Shown here in pieces: positions 9,120-17,801 of a stretch of DNA of 64,000 nucleotides (positions are counted from its first letter, which is position 1; each line of letters opens with the position of its first letter). A program made the translations under genes and the position numbers. This DNA is from Dyella marensis. GTDB taxonomy: Bacteria > Pseudomonadota > Gammaproteobacteria > Xanthomonadales > Rhodanobacteraceae. Under the pieces are notes generated by a model. It ran no database searches. It was not told where the DNA came from and was given only the letters and a program-made list of their open reading frames with translations. Location of the stretch: the NCBI RefSeq assembly GCF_900112865.1, contig NZ_FONH01000001.1, positions 186,001 through 250,000 on the forward strand. The letters are read 5' to 3'.

Positions 9120-10309
9120 GCCTGCGCTCCGGCTAGCCGGGCCGGCGCGGACTCGGCAAGCTCCAGGCCCGGTTCCAGCGTGAGCAGCGCGGGATCGGCC
9201 AGCGCCTGCGCCAGCAGCTTGGGGCGGCCATCGAGCATCACCGGCACCGCGGCCACGCCGGCCGCGTCGAACCAGTCGGCGAAATCCGGATCGGCGATGC
9301 ACGGCATGCCGAGGCGCGCCACCGCGCGCAGCTCGGCGCGGCTCAAGCGCACCAGGCTGTCGGCGGGCGCGCCGCCGGTATCCGCCACGATCACCAGGTC
9401 GGCGGGGGCACCCGGCACGAGCCGGCCATGCAGCGGCAGGCGCAACACGTCGGCGCTCTGGTACGTCGCCAGCGCCAGCAGTTCGGCGCTGCCGAGGCCG
9501 CCGACGACCGCGGCGACGCACAGTTCCTCCAGCAGGTCGCGCGCGCCGCTCAGGCGCGAATCGCTGCCCAGCGCCAGGCGTCCGGCCGCCTGCAGGCGGC
9601 GCGGATCGAGCGTGCGCCCCAGCAAGGTCAGATTGCTCGACGGGCACCACACCACGGACGCGCCGCAGGCGATCACCTTGTCGATGTCCTGCTCGCCCAA
9701 GCCGACGCCATGCGCCATCACGGTGCGCGCGTCGAGGCAGCCCAGTTGCTCCAGTTGCGCCAGCTCGCCCCGCGCCACCGCATCGGTGCCTTCGGCCAGG
9801 TGGATCAGCCAGGGCGCATCCGGCGGCGTCGCCTCGAAGCTCGCGCGCACCGGCGGACCGAAGGCCCAGCCCAGCGCATAGGCCCAGCCGTGGCCGCGCA
9901 GCAAGGTCACCGGGAAATCCGCCGCGTCCAGTTCGGCATGCCAGGGATCGTGGTGCGCCACGCAGGTGACGCCGGCCAGCAGGTTCTTCAGTGCACCGTG
10001 GCGCAGCCGCAAGGCCTTGGGCGTCTGCAACGCGGCGGCCACCGCCGGCTCGCGGAAATGCGCCTGGAACGCTTCGATCCAGGCATAGCTGTTGGGAAAC
10101 GGCTGCTGTCGCGGCAGCGGCGGCACCGCATTGACCTGCAGGTGCTCGTGCGCGTTGACCAGGCCGGGAAATACCAGGTGGTCGCGCACATCCAGCGCAA
10201 AGCCGCGCGCGGATGGCGTGGCGGCGATGCGCCCGCCGCCGAGCGCCAGCGGCGCGCGCGTGGCGACGCCCATGTCGATCACCGCCGCGCCATGCAGGAT
10301 CGCGTCCAC
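9116..10309 (-). CDS. amidohydrolase-superfamily metal-dependent hydrolase
   Basis: 397 residues. The amidohydrolase TIM-barrel signature is complete: NAHEH with the H-x-H pair 54/56, IHLAEG (H170), VMAHGVGL (H200) and LGSDSRLSG (D250), plus the small beta-sandwich at both ends (N-terminal AILHGAAVIDMG, C-terminal GRLVPGAPADLVIVAD). This resembles the ATZ/TRZ and SsnA-type subgroup acting on C-N bonds of cyclic or amide substrates. It sits between two methyltransferase genes, 4 bp after one and overlapping the other, an unusual partner in a polysaccharide locus. It suggests that the block makes or trims a small nitrogen-containing group. Confidence 0.85.
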   Translation of the reverse strand: MDAILHGAAVIDMGVATRAPLALGGGRIAATPSARGFALDVRDHLVFPGLVNAHEHLQVNAVPPLPRQQPFPNSYAWIEAFQAHFREPAVAAALQTPKALRLRHGALKNLLAGVTCVAHHDPWHAELDAADFPVTLLRGHGWAYALGWAFGPPVRASFEATPPDAPWLIHLAEGTDAVARGELAQLEQLGCLDARTVMAHGVGLGEQDIDKVIACGASVVWCPSSNLTLLGRTLDPRRLQAAGRLALGSDSRLSGARDLLEELCVAAVVGGLGSAELLALATYQSADVLRLPLHGRLVPGAPADLVIVADTGGAPADSLVRLSRAELRAVARLGMPCIADPDFADWFDAAGVAAVPVMLDGRPKLLAQALADPALLTLEPGLELAESAPARLAGAQA

Positions 10310-10313
10310 GGGC

Positions 10314-11174
10314 TCAGCGCCGGCGCATCACGATCAGGAAGTGATCGCCCATGTCGCGCAGCAGCGGCAGCGCGCCCCAGCGATCGTCCAGCAGTCCCAG
10401 CCGTTCGTAGCGCGCCGGGTTGCGGCGATAGCGCTCGACCAGGTACGGCGGCGGCATGAACAGGCTCAGCGCGCGATAGTCCTCCAGGGCGAAATCGTCG
10501 GCGAACGCGCGGTAGAACTCGCGCGGCAGGTAATAGCGCGTCCAGATAGTGTGGCGGTTCATGCCCACCGCGGTGGCGCCGCGCGCGGCGCGCACGGTCG
10601 CACGGCGGAAACGGCCGCGCCGCAGATAGTGCGCGACCTCCCACGGGCAGATCCGGCCGATCACCGAGAACACCAGCGCGCCGCCCGGCCGCACCAGGCG
10701 CGCGCATTCGGCCGCGACGGCGGGCAGATCCAGCGCGCAGTTGAGCGGGCCGAAGTTGGAATACATGCCGTCGAACGGACCGTCGAACCGTTCGCCGGAG
10801 CCGTCCGCGATGCGCTCCAGCTGCTGCACGCCGATATGCGCGGCGTGCACCTCGCCTTCCAGTCCTGCTGCCGCGGCGCGCTCGCGCGTGCGCTCGACCA
10901 TGCGCGGCGACCAGTCGGTGGCCAGCACACGGAAACCGCGCTGGCCGAATTCCACCGCATCGATGCCGGTGCCGCAGCCCAGGTCCACCAGCCGCGAGCC
11001 CGGTTCGAACAGGCGCTGCACCGTGTCCCACAGAGTCAGGCGCATGCGCTGGATCAATTCGTTGTTGCCGCGCGGGCCGTCATAGTCGGCCGCGACGCTG
11101 TCGAAAGCGCGCTGGGTGTCGAGCAGCCGTGCCTCGTCGAGGGCGGCGGGGTCGGCTTGATGGGGACTGCTCAT
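10314..11174 (-). CDS. class I SAM-dependent methyltransferase
   Basis: 286 residues from MSSPHQADPAALDEAR. It contains RAFDSVAADYDGPRGNN, the usual lead-in of UbiE-like methyltransferases, then motif I RLVDLGCGTGIDAVEF, ATDWSPRMVERTRERA, and DGMYSNFGPLNCALDLPAVAAECARLVRPGGALVF. The C-terminal region (TIWTRYYLPREFYRAFADDF) is longer than in the small methyltransferase downstream. It is the first gene of the leftward block that runs through amidohydrolase, methyltransferase, radical SAM and two GT4 genes. The frame stays open upstream into the repeat array, but that stretch translates repeat DNA, so the start next to the array is preferred. The substrate is unknown. Confidence 0.82.
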   Translation of the reverse strand: MSSPHQADPAALDEARLLDTQRAFDSVAADYDGPRGNNELIQRMRLTLWDTVQRLFEPGSRLVDLGCGTGIDAVEFGQRGFRVLATDWSPRMVERTRERAAAAGLEGEVHAAHIGVQQLERIADGSGERFDGPFDGMYSNFGPLNCALDLPAVAAECARLVRPGGALVFSVIGRICPWEVAHYLRRGRFRRATVRAARGATAVGMNRHTIWTRYYLPREFYRAFADDFALEDYRALSLFMPPPYLVERYRRNPARYERLGLLDDRWGALPLLRDMGDHFLIVMRRR

Positions 11175-11205
11175 TTCCAACGTGGATTCTCCTGACTGAC
11201 CTCTG

Positions 11206-11582
11206 CGGTGCACATCACTGTTGCGCTCCGCCCGTACCCTCACCCCTGCCCCTCTCCCGGTGGGAGAGGGGTTCACCTCATCGTTCCAAATTGGAATCCT
11301 TCTCCCTCCGGGAGAAGGTGGCGGCAGCCGGATGAGGGTGCGGGCGGAGCGGTGCACATCACTCTTGCGCTCCGCCCGTACCCTCACCCCTGCCCCTCTC
11401 CCGGAGGGAGAGGGGATCACCTCACCGTTCCAAAGTGGAACCCTTCTCCCTCCGGGAGAAGGTGGCGGCAGCCGGATGAGGGTGCGGGCGGAGCGGTGCA
11501 CATCACCCTTGCGCTTCGCCCGTACCCTCACCCCAACCCCTCTCTCCCACGGGGACTACCTTCGGGTCGCCGAGGAGAGGGG
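11206..11582. repeat. tandem array of REP-like palindromic repeats (about 2.5 copies)
   Basis: This fills most of the 426-bp gap between the methyltransferase and wzz genes. A partial unit (about 11206-11271) is followed by two full units starting near 11296 and 11441, a period of about 145 bp. Each full unit repeats the hairpins seen at 4565, and the units are separated by a short link with the small palindrome 'ttccaaattggaa' or 'ttccaaagtggaa'. The last unit has about 20 extra bases in its distal hairpin loop ('ggggactaccttcgggtc'). No gene is seen inside. Confidence 0.88.
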
Positions 11583-11600
11583 CTTTAACGTAAGTGCCGT

Positions 11601-12422
11601 TCACGCACTCATCGGTTGCCTCGCCCGCCGCCTCGCATCCAGCGCCACCGCCACGAACAACCCAAGCCCCAGCCCGCCCAGCAGCCCCACGCCCAGGATC
11701 AGCACGCGGTTGGGCGCGACCGGATGGTCCGGCTGGTAGACCGGCCACGGCATCGAGGTGGCGAAGGTGTAGTTCGCGCTCAGCCGGGCCACCAGGTCGG
11801 CGCGGCTCTGGCGCAGCTCGCGCACCTCGGTCTCCTTGCCGGCCAGCAGCAGGCCGGCGGCGACGGCGTTGTCCTTGCCGGCGGCGGCCGTGCGCTGCAG
11901 CTCGTCGCGCTCGGCCGTCGCCGCGCGCAGATCGTTCTGCACTTCGTCGAGGCGTTCGCGTGCCTGCGCCAGCGGCTCCTGCTGCAGGCTGCCGTGCACC
12001 GCCTGCAGCCGCGTCACCGTCGCCAGCACCAGCTTTTTCGCCTGCTCCGGCGAGGCGGCGCGCACGCTGAGCTTGATCAGGCCGGCATAGAACGACGGCT
12101 CGGCCTTGAGGCTGCCGCGGTAGGCGCCGGCCTCGGGCGACTTCGGCGCCAGGCCGACGCCCTGCACCACCTCGTCCTGGAAGGCGCGTGTCTGCAGGCG
12201 TTCCAGCACGCGCTGGAACGGCTCGGGCCGCGGATCCTGCCCGGTCGGCGCGGTGCCGACCTGGCCGACCTGCACCCAGGCGGTGGCTTCATAGCGCGGC
12301 TTGGCGAGGAAGGCGTAGGCGACGGCGAGCGCCAGTACCGCCAGCAGCGCGATGGCGAAGCCGCGCCACTGGCGCAGCAGCAGCCGCCACAGATCGATCA
12401 GATAGATTTCGTCATGGTGCAT
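11601..12422 (-). CDS. Wzz-family polysaccharide chain-length determinant
   Basis: 273 residues. An N-terminal cytoplasmic tail (MHHDEIYLIDLWRLLLRQWR) leads into TM1 (about 21-40). A periplasmic region with coiled-coil character (LEVRELRQSRADL, QARERLDEVQNDL) follows, then a proline-containing segment before TM2 (about 238-260, LILGVGLLGGLGLGLFVAVAL). This is the Wzz/polysaccharide co-polymerase layout. No tyrosine-kinase domain is attached. It controls modal chain length of a Wzy-made polymer in the inner membrane. The start overlaps the Wzy-like gene by 11 bp and the gene ends beside the repeat array, so it is the last gene of its operon. Confidence 0.85.
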   Translation of the reverse strand: MHHDEIYLIDLWRLLLRQWRGFAIALLAVLALAVAYAFLAKPRYEATAWVQVGQVGTAPTGQDPRPEPFQRVLERLQTRAFQDEVVQGVGLAPKSPEAGAYRGSLKAEPSFYAGLIKLSVRAASPEQAKKLVLATVTRLQAVHGSLQQEPLAQARERLDEVQNDLRAATAERDELQRTAAAGKDNAVAAGLLLAGKETEVRELRQSRADLVARLSANYTFATSMPWPVYQPDHPVAPNRVLILGVGLLGGLGLGLFVAVALDARRRARQPMSA

Positions 12423-13563
12423 GGTGGTCCACTCGGGGCAGCGGGAAAGGAACCGGCCGTTGCGGCAGCCAGGCGGCGAACAATTGCATCAGCAGGCACA
12501 GCGCGATGAAGCCCGCGCTCATGAAGGTGTAGGCCTGCGGCGCGAACGGCGCCATCGCCGCCACGTAGGCCATGCGCAGGAAGATCAGCAGCGAGAACAG
12601 CGAGGTGGACGCGCGCAGGCGCCGCGCGCTCCACACCAGCATCGCGTACAGCCCGAGCATCGCCGCCACCGCGCCGGCCGGGCCGAGCGCCAGCAGGAAC
12701 GGGAAATACTCGGTGCCCACATTAATGGTGGGCGAATCCAGCGGGATGCCGGTGCCGGCGGTGGCGATCGAGCCGCGCAGCGGCACCACCTGGTTCAGCA
12801 GGAAATCGGCGTTGTGATAGCCCTTGGCCAGGATCGCGGCGAAGTTGTACGGCCCCGCGGTGAGATACAGCAGCAGCCATTTGATGCCCGGCGGCGATTC
12901 GCGGTACAGCGCGCCGAACGGCAAGGTCACGCCCTCCAATGGCCCCGAGCGCAGGATGCCCAGCGCCGCGAACAGCACCGCGCCGACCAGCCCCAGCAGC
13001 AAGACCGTCGGCCACGGCAGGCGCAATTCGCTGCGGCGCCGCATCACCAGCACCAGCGCCACCGAGAACAGGCTGGCGAAGATGCGGTTGCGGTCGATCA
13101 CCAGGATCGGAAACACGATGCCTGCCGCGACCAGCGCATAGCGCAGGCCGCGCTGGCGCACACACAGCAGACCCACCGGCGGCAGCACCCAGCACCACGC
13201 CGACAGATGCCGGATGTGCTCGCGCCCGCCTTCCATCTGCGCATAGGCCGAGGGCTTGTCCAGCAGCGGGATCGGGAACAGCGCCAGGTCCAGTACGCAG
13301 AACAGCGCCACCAGCGCGCAGAACGCGAACGCGACCAGCGCTTCGCGCGTGCCGGCGTACTCGCGCACGGCGATGCGCTCGAACGGCGGCAGGCGCACGC
13401 CGCTCAACGCATCCAGCGCCAGCATCGCCAGCGCCGCGGCGATCAGCAGCAGCACGCCGTCGAGATAACCCTCCGGCAGATCGTAGGTAAGCAGCGTCGC
13501 CCCGCAGGCCAGCAGCATCGGCAGGCCGAGATAGGTCGAGGGGCGGCGCAGCAGCGCTTTCAT
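12412..13563 (-). CDS. Wzy-like O-antigen/EPS polymerase, multi-pass membrane protein
   Basis: 383 residues, almost all hydrophobic spans (10-12 predicted by eye), with a central loop containing RSGPLEGVTLPFGALYRESPP and PLRGSIATAGTGIPLDSPTINVGTEYFPF. Arginine/glycine-rich periplasmic loops of this kind are typical of Wzy polymerases, whose sequence is otherwise poorly conserved. It should polymerise undecaprenyl-linked repeat units at the periplasmic face. The ATG overlaps the GT2 stop (ATGA) and the 3' end overlaps wzz, tying the flippase, glycosyltransferase, polymerase and chain-length genes into one coupled unit. Assignment rests on topology and context. Confidence 0.75.
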   Translation of the reverse strand: MKALLRRPSTYLGLPMLLACGATLLTYDLPEGYLDGVLLLIAAALAMLALDALSGVRLPPFERIAVREYAGTREALVAFAFCALVALFCVLDLALFPIPLLDKPSAYAQMEGGREHIRHLSAWCWVLPPVGLLCVRQRGLRYALVAAGIVFPILVIDRNRIFASLFSVALVLVMRRRSELRLPWPTVLLLGLVGAVLFAALGILRSGPLEGVTLPFGALYRESPPGIKWLLLYLTAGPYNFAAILAKGYHNADFLLNQVVPLRGSIATAGTGIPLDSPTINVGTEYFPFLLALGPAGAVAAMLGLYAMLVWSARRLRASTSLFSLLIFLRMAYVAAMAPFAPQAYTFMSAGFIALCLLMQLFAAWLPQRPVPFPLPRVDHHAP

Positions 13564-14507
13564 GCCCGCTCCGCCTCCGGATGCGCGGACGGCAGCCGCA
13601 TCCTCGACACGCCGCGCAAGGCCAGGCAGGCCGCCATGCGCAGCGCCACGCGCAGCGGACGGCGCTGCAGGAAGGCGATCTTGGCGCCGATGTAGTGCGC
13701 CTGCGCCTTCAGCAGCTGGCGGTCCGGGCCGTCGAACAGCTCGACCCGGCGCAACGCCACCCGCCGCGACTCGGCCAGGTTGGCCACGCGCGTCGCCACG
13801 TGGCGGGTCTTGCTCAGGTTGGCATCGTGCAGGCGATAACCGCACACCGGCAGATCGATGAAGCCCAGCGCATCGCGCGCCACCAGGCGCAGGAAGAAAT
13901 CCCAGTCGTCGATGCGCAGCTCTTCCGTCCATCCGGCGATGGCGCCGGGCGCGGTACGGCGCAGCAGCGCCACCGGCCCCCCGATCGCCCAGTGGCGGAT
14001 TACCGCGCGGCGGATGCCTTCGTCAGTGGCGTACTGGCGCTTGTCCACGCGATGCAGGCCGCGCATGCCGCTGTCGTGCAGGCGGTTGCCGTAGCAGTCG
14101 ACCACCACCGAATCGCCGACCACCGCCCACTTGCGCGGATGCGCCTGCAGATAGCGCACCTGCGCCTCCAGGCCGCCGGGCAGCAGGAAATCGTCGCTGG
14201 CGCCGAGCTTGAGGAAATCGCCGCGGGCGAGCGAGGCCAGCTCGTTCAGCGTGGCGGCCACGCCACGGTTCTCGCGGCGGCGGAAGATCACCGGCAGCTC
14301 GCCTTCGTGCCGCGCGATCCACTGCGAAATCTTGCCGGCGGTGCCGTCGACCGAACCATCGTCGACGATCACCAGCTCCTTGGCCGGATACGGATCCTCC
14401 AGCACGCTGTCCAGGCAGCGCAGCACGAAGCGCTCGTGGTTGTGCGCGGGGATGAGCACGGAGACCAGCGGCCAGCGGCCGTCGATCGGGGTCCGTTCGC
14501 TGCCCAT
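13560..14507 (-). CDS. glycosyltransferase family 2 protein
   Basis: 315 residues. The GT-A fold is clear: WPLVSVLIPAHNHERFVLRCLDSV, the DDGS motif in ELVIVDDGSVDGT, NRGVAATLNELASLARGDFLKLGASDDFLLP (the D-x-D equivalent is ASDD), and the later acidic EELRIDDWDFFLRLV. It would transfer a sugar from a nucleotide donor, with inversion, to the lipid-linked repeat unit. It sits 2 bp downstream of the flippase gene and overlaps the polymerase gene by ATGA. It is the only GT2 in the Wzx/Wzy unit, so other glycosyltransferases must come from the GT4 pair nearby or from outside the window. Confidence 0.9.
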   Translation of the reverse strand: MGSERTPIDGRWPLVSVLIPAHNHERFVLRCLDSVLEDPYPAKELVIVDDGSVDGTAGKISQWIARHEGELPVIFRRRENRGVAATLNELASLARGDFLKLGASDDFLLPGGLEAQVRYLQAHPRKWAVVGDSVVVDCYGNRLHDSGMRGLHRVDKRQYATDEGIRRAVIRHWAIGGPVALLRRTAPGAIAGWTEELRIDDWDFFLRLVARDALGFIDLPVCGYRLHDANLSKTRHVATRVANLAESRRVALRRVELFDGPDRQLLKAQAHYIGAKIAFLQRRPLRVALRMAACLALRGVSRMRLPSAHPEAERA

Positions 14508-14509
14508 GG

Positions 14510-15760
14510 CTACAGCCTCCTCAGGTAGCGCCGGGCCACCAGCAGGTTGAAGAAGAGATAGAACAGGTAATTCAGCGCGAACGCGTAGACCGCGCCGGGC
14601 AGCCCGTACCAGCGGGTGAACACGAACACCAGGCCCAGATAGCTGGCCGCGAAGACGAACTCCGACAGCACGAACAGGCCGGTCATGGCCTTGGCCAGCA
14701 TCAGGTAGGACAGCACGAAGGAGCCGATCTTGATCACGTCGCCGATCAGCTGCGGCCCGTACAGCGCATTGGCCGCGGCGAAGTCGGCGCTGAACAGCGC
14801 GCGCGTGACCCATTCGCGTGCCACGTATACCAGCAGCGCCAGCACCGCCGCCGCCGGCAGCAGCTGGCGCCAGGCCTGGGCCAGTTCGCGCTTCAACTCC
14901 TCGCGCTCGCGCACCGCGGCCAGCCTGGGCAGGTAATAGACGTTGATGGCGGTGGTGAGGAACAGCAGATAGGCATCCGACACCCGCGTCACTGCCTGCC
15001 AGTAGCCGACCTGCTCCCAGCCGAACTGCGCGGCCAGGTGGTCGCGCACGGCGATATTGACCAGCGGCGCGCACAGCGCGGAGCTCAAGGTCATCAGCGA
15101 GAACGTCGCCAGCCGCACGATCATGTCGCGGTCGAAACCGGCGCGCAGCATGCCCGGCCGGAAGTCCGGGCTGCGCCACCAGGCCGGCAGCCCGATCGCC
15201 AGCCACAGCAGCTGGCCCAGTACCAGCGCGAGCAGCGCGCCGTACAAGCCCTGCTGCCAGGACAGCCACGCCGCCAGCGCGATGCTCAGCGCCGAACCCA
15301 CCACCTGGATGAAGACCAGCCGGCGCACGTCCATGAAGCCGTTGATCACCGCCAGCAGATAGTTGCTGAAGGCGATGCCGACCTGGGCGAAGGCCAGCAC
15401 GCGCAGCAGGCTTTCGTAGCGCACGTCGTCCAGCAGCCACAGCGCGAGCTGGCGGCTGAACAGCAGCGCCGCCAGCCCCATCAGCACCGCCGCGCACAGC
15501 GCATAGCCGAGCGCCGCGCGCAGCAGGCGCGCCAGGCGTTCCGGATCGTCGCGGTATTCGGCCACGTACTTGACGATGGCCGCGCTGATGCCGCCGCCGG
15601 CGAGCACCGCCAGCAGCGACATCAGGCTCATGAACTGGCCCAGCTTGCCGACGCCATCCGGCCCGGCCGCCCACGCCACCAGCTTGACCACCACCAGGCC
15701 GGCGACCAGCCGCGCGGCAGTGCCGATGGCGCTGTACAGGCCGGCGCGCGCGATGTTCAT
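14510..15760 (-). CDS. Wzx-type O-antigen/EPS repeat-unit flippase
   Basis: 416 residues with about 12 membrane spans. The N-terminus ([40 protein letters not shown]) is the classic MOP-superfamily Wzx/WzxE start, where a charged residue lies in the first helix and a glycine-rich loop follows. Charged positions inside the spans ([40 protein letters not shown]) also match this family. It flips undecaprenyl-pyrophosphate-linked units across the inner membrane for the neighbouring Wzy-like protein. The start overlaps the stop of the aminotransferase gene (ATGA). Confidence 0.88.
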   Translation of the reverse strand: MNIARAGLYSAIGTAARLVAGLVVVKLVAWAAGPDGVGKLGQFMSLMSLLAVLAGGGISAAIVKYVAEYRDDPERLARLLRAALGYALCAAVLMGLAALLFSRQLALWLLDDVRYESLLRVLAFAQVGIAFSNYLLAVINGFMDVRRLVFIQVVGSALSIALAAWLSWQQGLYGALLALVLGQLLWLAIGLPAWWRSPDFRPGMLRAGFDRDMIVRLATFSLMTLSSALCAPLVNIAVRDHLAAQFGWEQVGYWQAVTRVSDAYLLFLTTAINVYYLPRLAAVREREELKRELAQAWRQLLPAAAVLALLVYVAREWVTRALFSADFAAANALYGPQLIGDVIKIGSFVLSYLMLAKAMTGLFVLSEFVFAASYLGLVFVFTRWYGLPGAVYAFALNYLFYLFFNLLVARRYLRRL

Positions 15761-16869
15761 GCGTTGCCCTTGAACGCGCGGCAGGCGGCGATGACGCGTT
15801 CGACCGCGGCCTCGTCCAGCGCCGGATTCAGCGGCAGGCTCAGCACTTCCGCGTGCAGCCGCTCGGTCACCGGCAAATGGAGGCGATGCCATTCGGAATA
15901 GGCGGGCTGGCGGTGCGCCGGCACGGGGTAATGCACCTGGGTGTGGATGCCCCAGGCTTGCAGGTGCCGCTGCAGCGCGTCGCGGCGCCGGCAGCGCAGC
16001 ACGAACAGATGCCACACGTGCCCGTCCTCGCGCGTCACCTGCGGCGGCGCGATCGCCGGGTGCACGATGCCTTCGCGATAGCGCCGCGCGATGCGGCGGC
16101 GGAGCAGGATCTCCTCGTCCAGGTGGGCGAGCTTCACCCGCAGCAGCGCGGCCTGCAGTTCGTCCAGGCGCGAATTCACGCCCTGGAACAGGTGGTGATA
16201 CTTGGTTTCCGAACCGTAGTTGCGCAGCGCGGCGACGCGGCGCGCCAGCGCATCGTCGCTGGTGGTGACCGCACCGCCGTCGCCCAGCGCGCCGAGGTTC
16301 TTGGTCGGAAAAAAGCTGAAGGCCGCGGCATCGCCGAAAGCGCCGGCCTTGCAGCCGTCCAGCGCGGCGCCGTGCGCCTGCGCCGCGTCCTCGATCAGCA
16401 GCAGCCCGCGCCGGCGCGCCAGCGCGGCCAGCACCGGCATCTCCGCCAGCTGGCCGTAGAGATGCACGGCGATGACGGCGCGCGTGCGTGGACCGATCGC
16501 CAGCTCCACCCGCGCCGGGTCCAGATTGAACGTCACCGGATCGGGTTCGACCGGCACCGGCACCAGGCCGCTCTGGCTCACCGCCAGGAAGGTGGCGATG
16601 AAGGTGTTGGCCGGCACGATCACCTCGTCGCCTTCGCGCAGCACGCCCAGCCCGATGTAGGCGCGCAGGATCAGCGCCAGCGCGTCCAGGCCGTTGCCCA
16701 CGCCGAGCGCGTGGCGCACGCCGCAGTAGTCGGCGAACTCGCGCTCGAACGCTTCCAGCTCGCCGCCGAGGATGTACCAGCCCGAATCGATCACGCGCGC
16801 GGCGGCGGCTTTCAGCGCCTCGGCATAGCGCGCGTTGACCGCCTGCAGGTCGAAGAACGGGACGCTCAT
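15757..16869 (-). CDS. DegT/DnrJ/EryC1 PLP-dependent sugar aminotransferase (FdtB-like)
   Basis: 370 residues starting [15 protein letters not shown]. The internal-aldimine lysine is K190 in [19 protein letters not shown], and the PLP-contacting [10 protein letters not shown] (D161) and [13 protein letters not shown] are present. Length and motifs match sugar aminotransferases such as FdtB/QdtB, which aminate dTDP-3-keto-6-deoxyhexose at C3. An FdtA-like isomerase and a left-handed beta-helix acyltransferase in the same operon support that role over a 4-amination. The ATG overlaps the FemAB-like stop; an ATG 12 bp upstream is less likely because of that coupling. The glucose or galactose configuration of the sugar cannot be told from sequence. 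Confidence 0.87.
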   Translation of the reverse strand: MSVPFFDLQAVNARYAEALKAAAARVIDSGWYILGGELEAFEREFADYCGVRHALGVGNGLDALALILRAYIGLGVLREGDEVIVPANTFIATFLAVSQSGLVPVPVEPDPVTFNLDPARVELAIGPRTRAVIAVHLYGQLAEMPVLAALARRRGLLLIEDAAQAHGAALDGCKAGAFGDAAAFSFFPTKNLGALGDGGAVTTSDDALARRVAALRNYGSETKYHHLFQGVNSRLDELQAALLRVKLAHLDEEILLRRRIARRYREGIVHPAIAPPQVTREDGHVWHLFVLRCRRRDALQRHLQAWGIHTQVHYPVPAHRQPAYSEWHRLHLPVTERLHAEVLSLPLNPALDEAAVERVIAACRAFKGNA

Positions 16870-17801
16870 GCGAGCACCCATTCGTAGAAATCGTGCACCG
16901 CGGCGCGCGCGCCGAAGCGTTCCTTCTGCGCCACCAGACCGGCGTTGAGCACCTGGCCGGCCTGCTCGGTGGAAATGCCGAAACTGAAATGGCGCTTGTG
17001 CGCGTAAGTGCGTTCGATCAGCTCGCCCAGCAGCAGGCTCAGCGCATGGCGTTGCCGGCCGGACTCCGAGGCGGCCAGGTATTGGGTGTGCACCGCCGGA
17101 CCCAGGTCGTAGACCAGCGCCGCGGCCAGCAGTTCGTTGTCGTCGGCGACTTCGTGCAGCACGATCTGTTCGGGAAAGCGGCCTTGCAGCAGGCGCAGTT
17201 CCGCCAGCGTGTGCACCGGTGCGGCGTCATGCCTGGCCAATACCTGCACCAGCAAGGCATGGAAGGCGGCGAGGTCGCCGCCCGTGCGCACGGCCAGGCC
17301 TGCCTTGCGCGCCTTGCCGATGGCACGGCGCCGCTCCTCGGTGAAGCCGGGCGGTTCGCGCAGCGCGATCACCGACGACAGGTCGCGCCGCACCAGGCGC
17401 GCGCCGAGCCGGTGCAGCGCGTACAGGTCTTCTTCGGCCGGATAGGCATGGAATACATGCGGCACCGCCTTGTAGAGCAGCCGCCGCGCACCCTGCTCGT
17501 GGTAGTGCGCGCCGATCCGCTCGAACGCTTCCAGCGCCGCCTCGGCACGCAAGGCGTGCGAGCTGATCAGGCCGGCATAGGTGAGCCCGCCATGGCTGCT
17601 CACCTGCTCGCCGTCGCGGTTGGCGGGAAACACCGCCACCAGTTCGCCGTCCTTCTCGACCAGCAGCGAGGCGTCCTCGAAACGCCCGGCGTGATAGTCC
17701 ATGTAGCCGCGCCGGTGCAGCAGGTTGCCGTTGCGCGAGCGCGCCACCAGCGCATCCCAGGCCGTGGCGTCGACGGGCGCGTAGGGCCTAACCGAGAGCA
17801 T
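16866..17801 (-). CDS. FemAB/GNAT-like acyltransferase
   Basis: 311 residues. [41 protein letters not shown] is the usual N-terminus of the FemAB-like (BioF2/acetyltransf_6) GNAT group found in polysaccharide loci. A second GNAT-like half follows ([65 protein letters not shown]). Members acylate, or add amino acids to, amino sugars. It lies between the sugar aminotransferase and the beta-propeller gene, overlapping both, so an acyl transfer to the 3-amino sugar or to the assembled unit is plausible. It could share or split that job with the beta-helix acyltransferase two genes upstream. Confidence 0.78.
   Translation of the reverse strand: MLSVRPYAPVDATAWDALVARSRNGNLLHRRGYMDYHAGRFEDASLLVEKDGELVAVFPANRDGEQVSSHGGLTYAGLISSHALRAEAALEAFERIGAHYHEQGARRLLYKAVPHVFHAYPAEEDLYALHRLGARLVRRDLSSVIALREPPGFTEERRRAIGKARKAGLAVRTGGDLAAFHALLVQVLARHDAAPVHTLAELRLLQGRFPEQIVLHEVADDNELLAAALVYDLGPAVHTQYLAASESGRQRHALSLLLGELIERTYAHKRHFSFGISTEQAGQVLNAGLVAQKERFGARAAVHDFYEWVLA

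Noticed and set aside
7029-9881. 950-codon open frame on the + strand
   Set aside because: It is antisense to the radical SAM, methyltransferase and amidohydrolase genes, all of which have intact catalytic motifs on the minus strand.
11206-11582. Tandem repeats as a CRISPR array or coding gene
   Set aside because: Units are about 145 bp with internal hairpins and no spacers; frames through them are repeat DNA without start signals.
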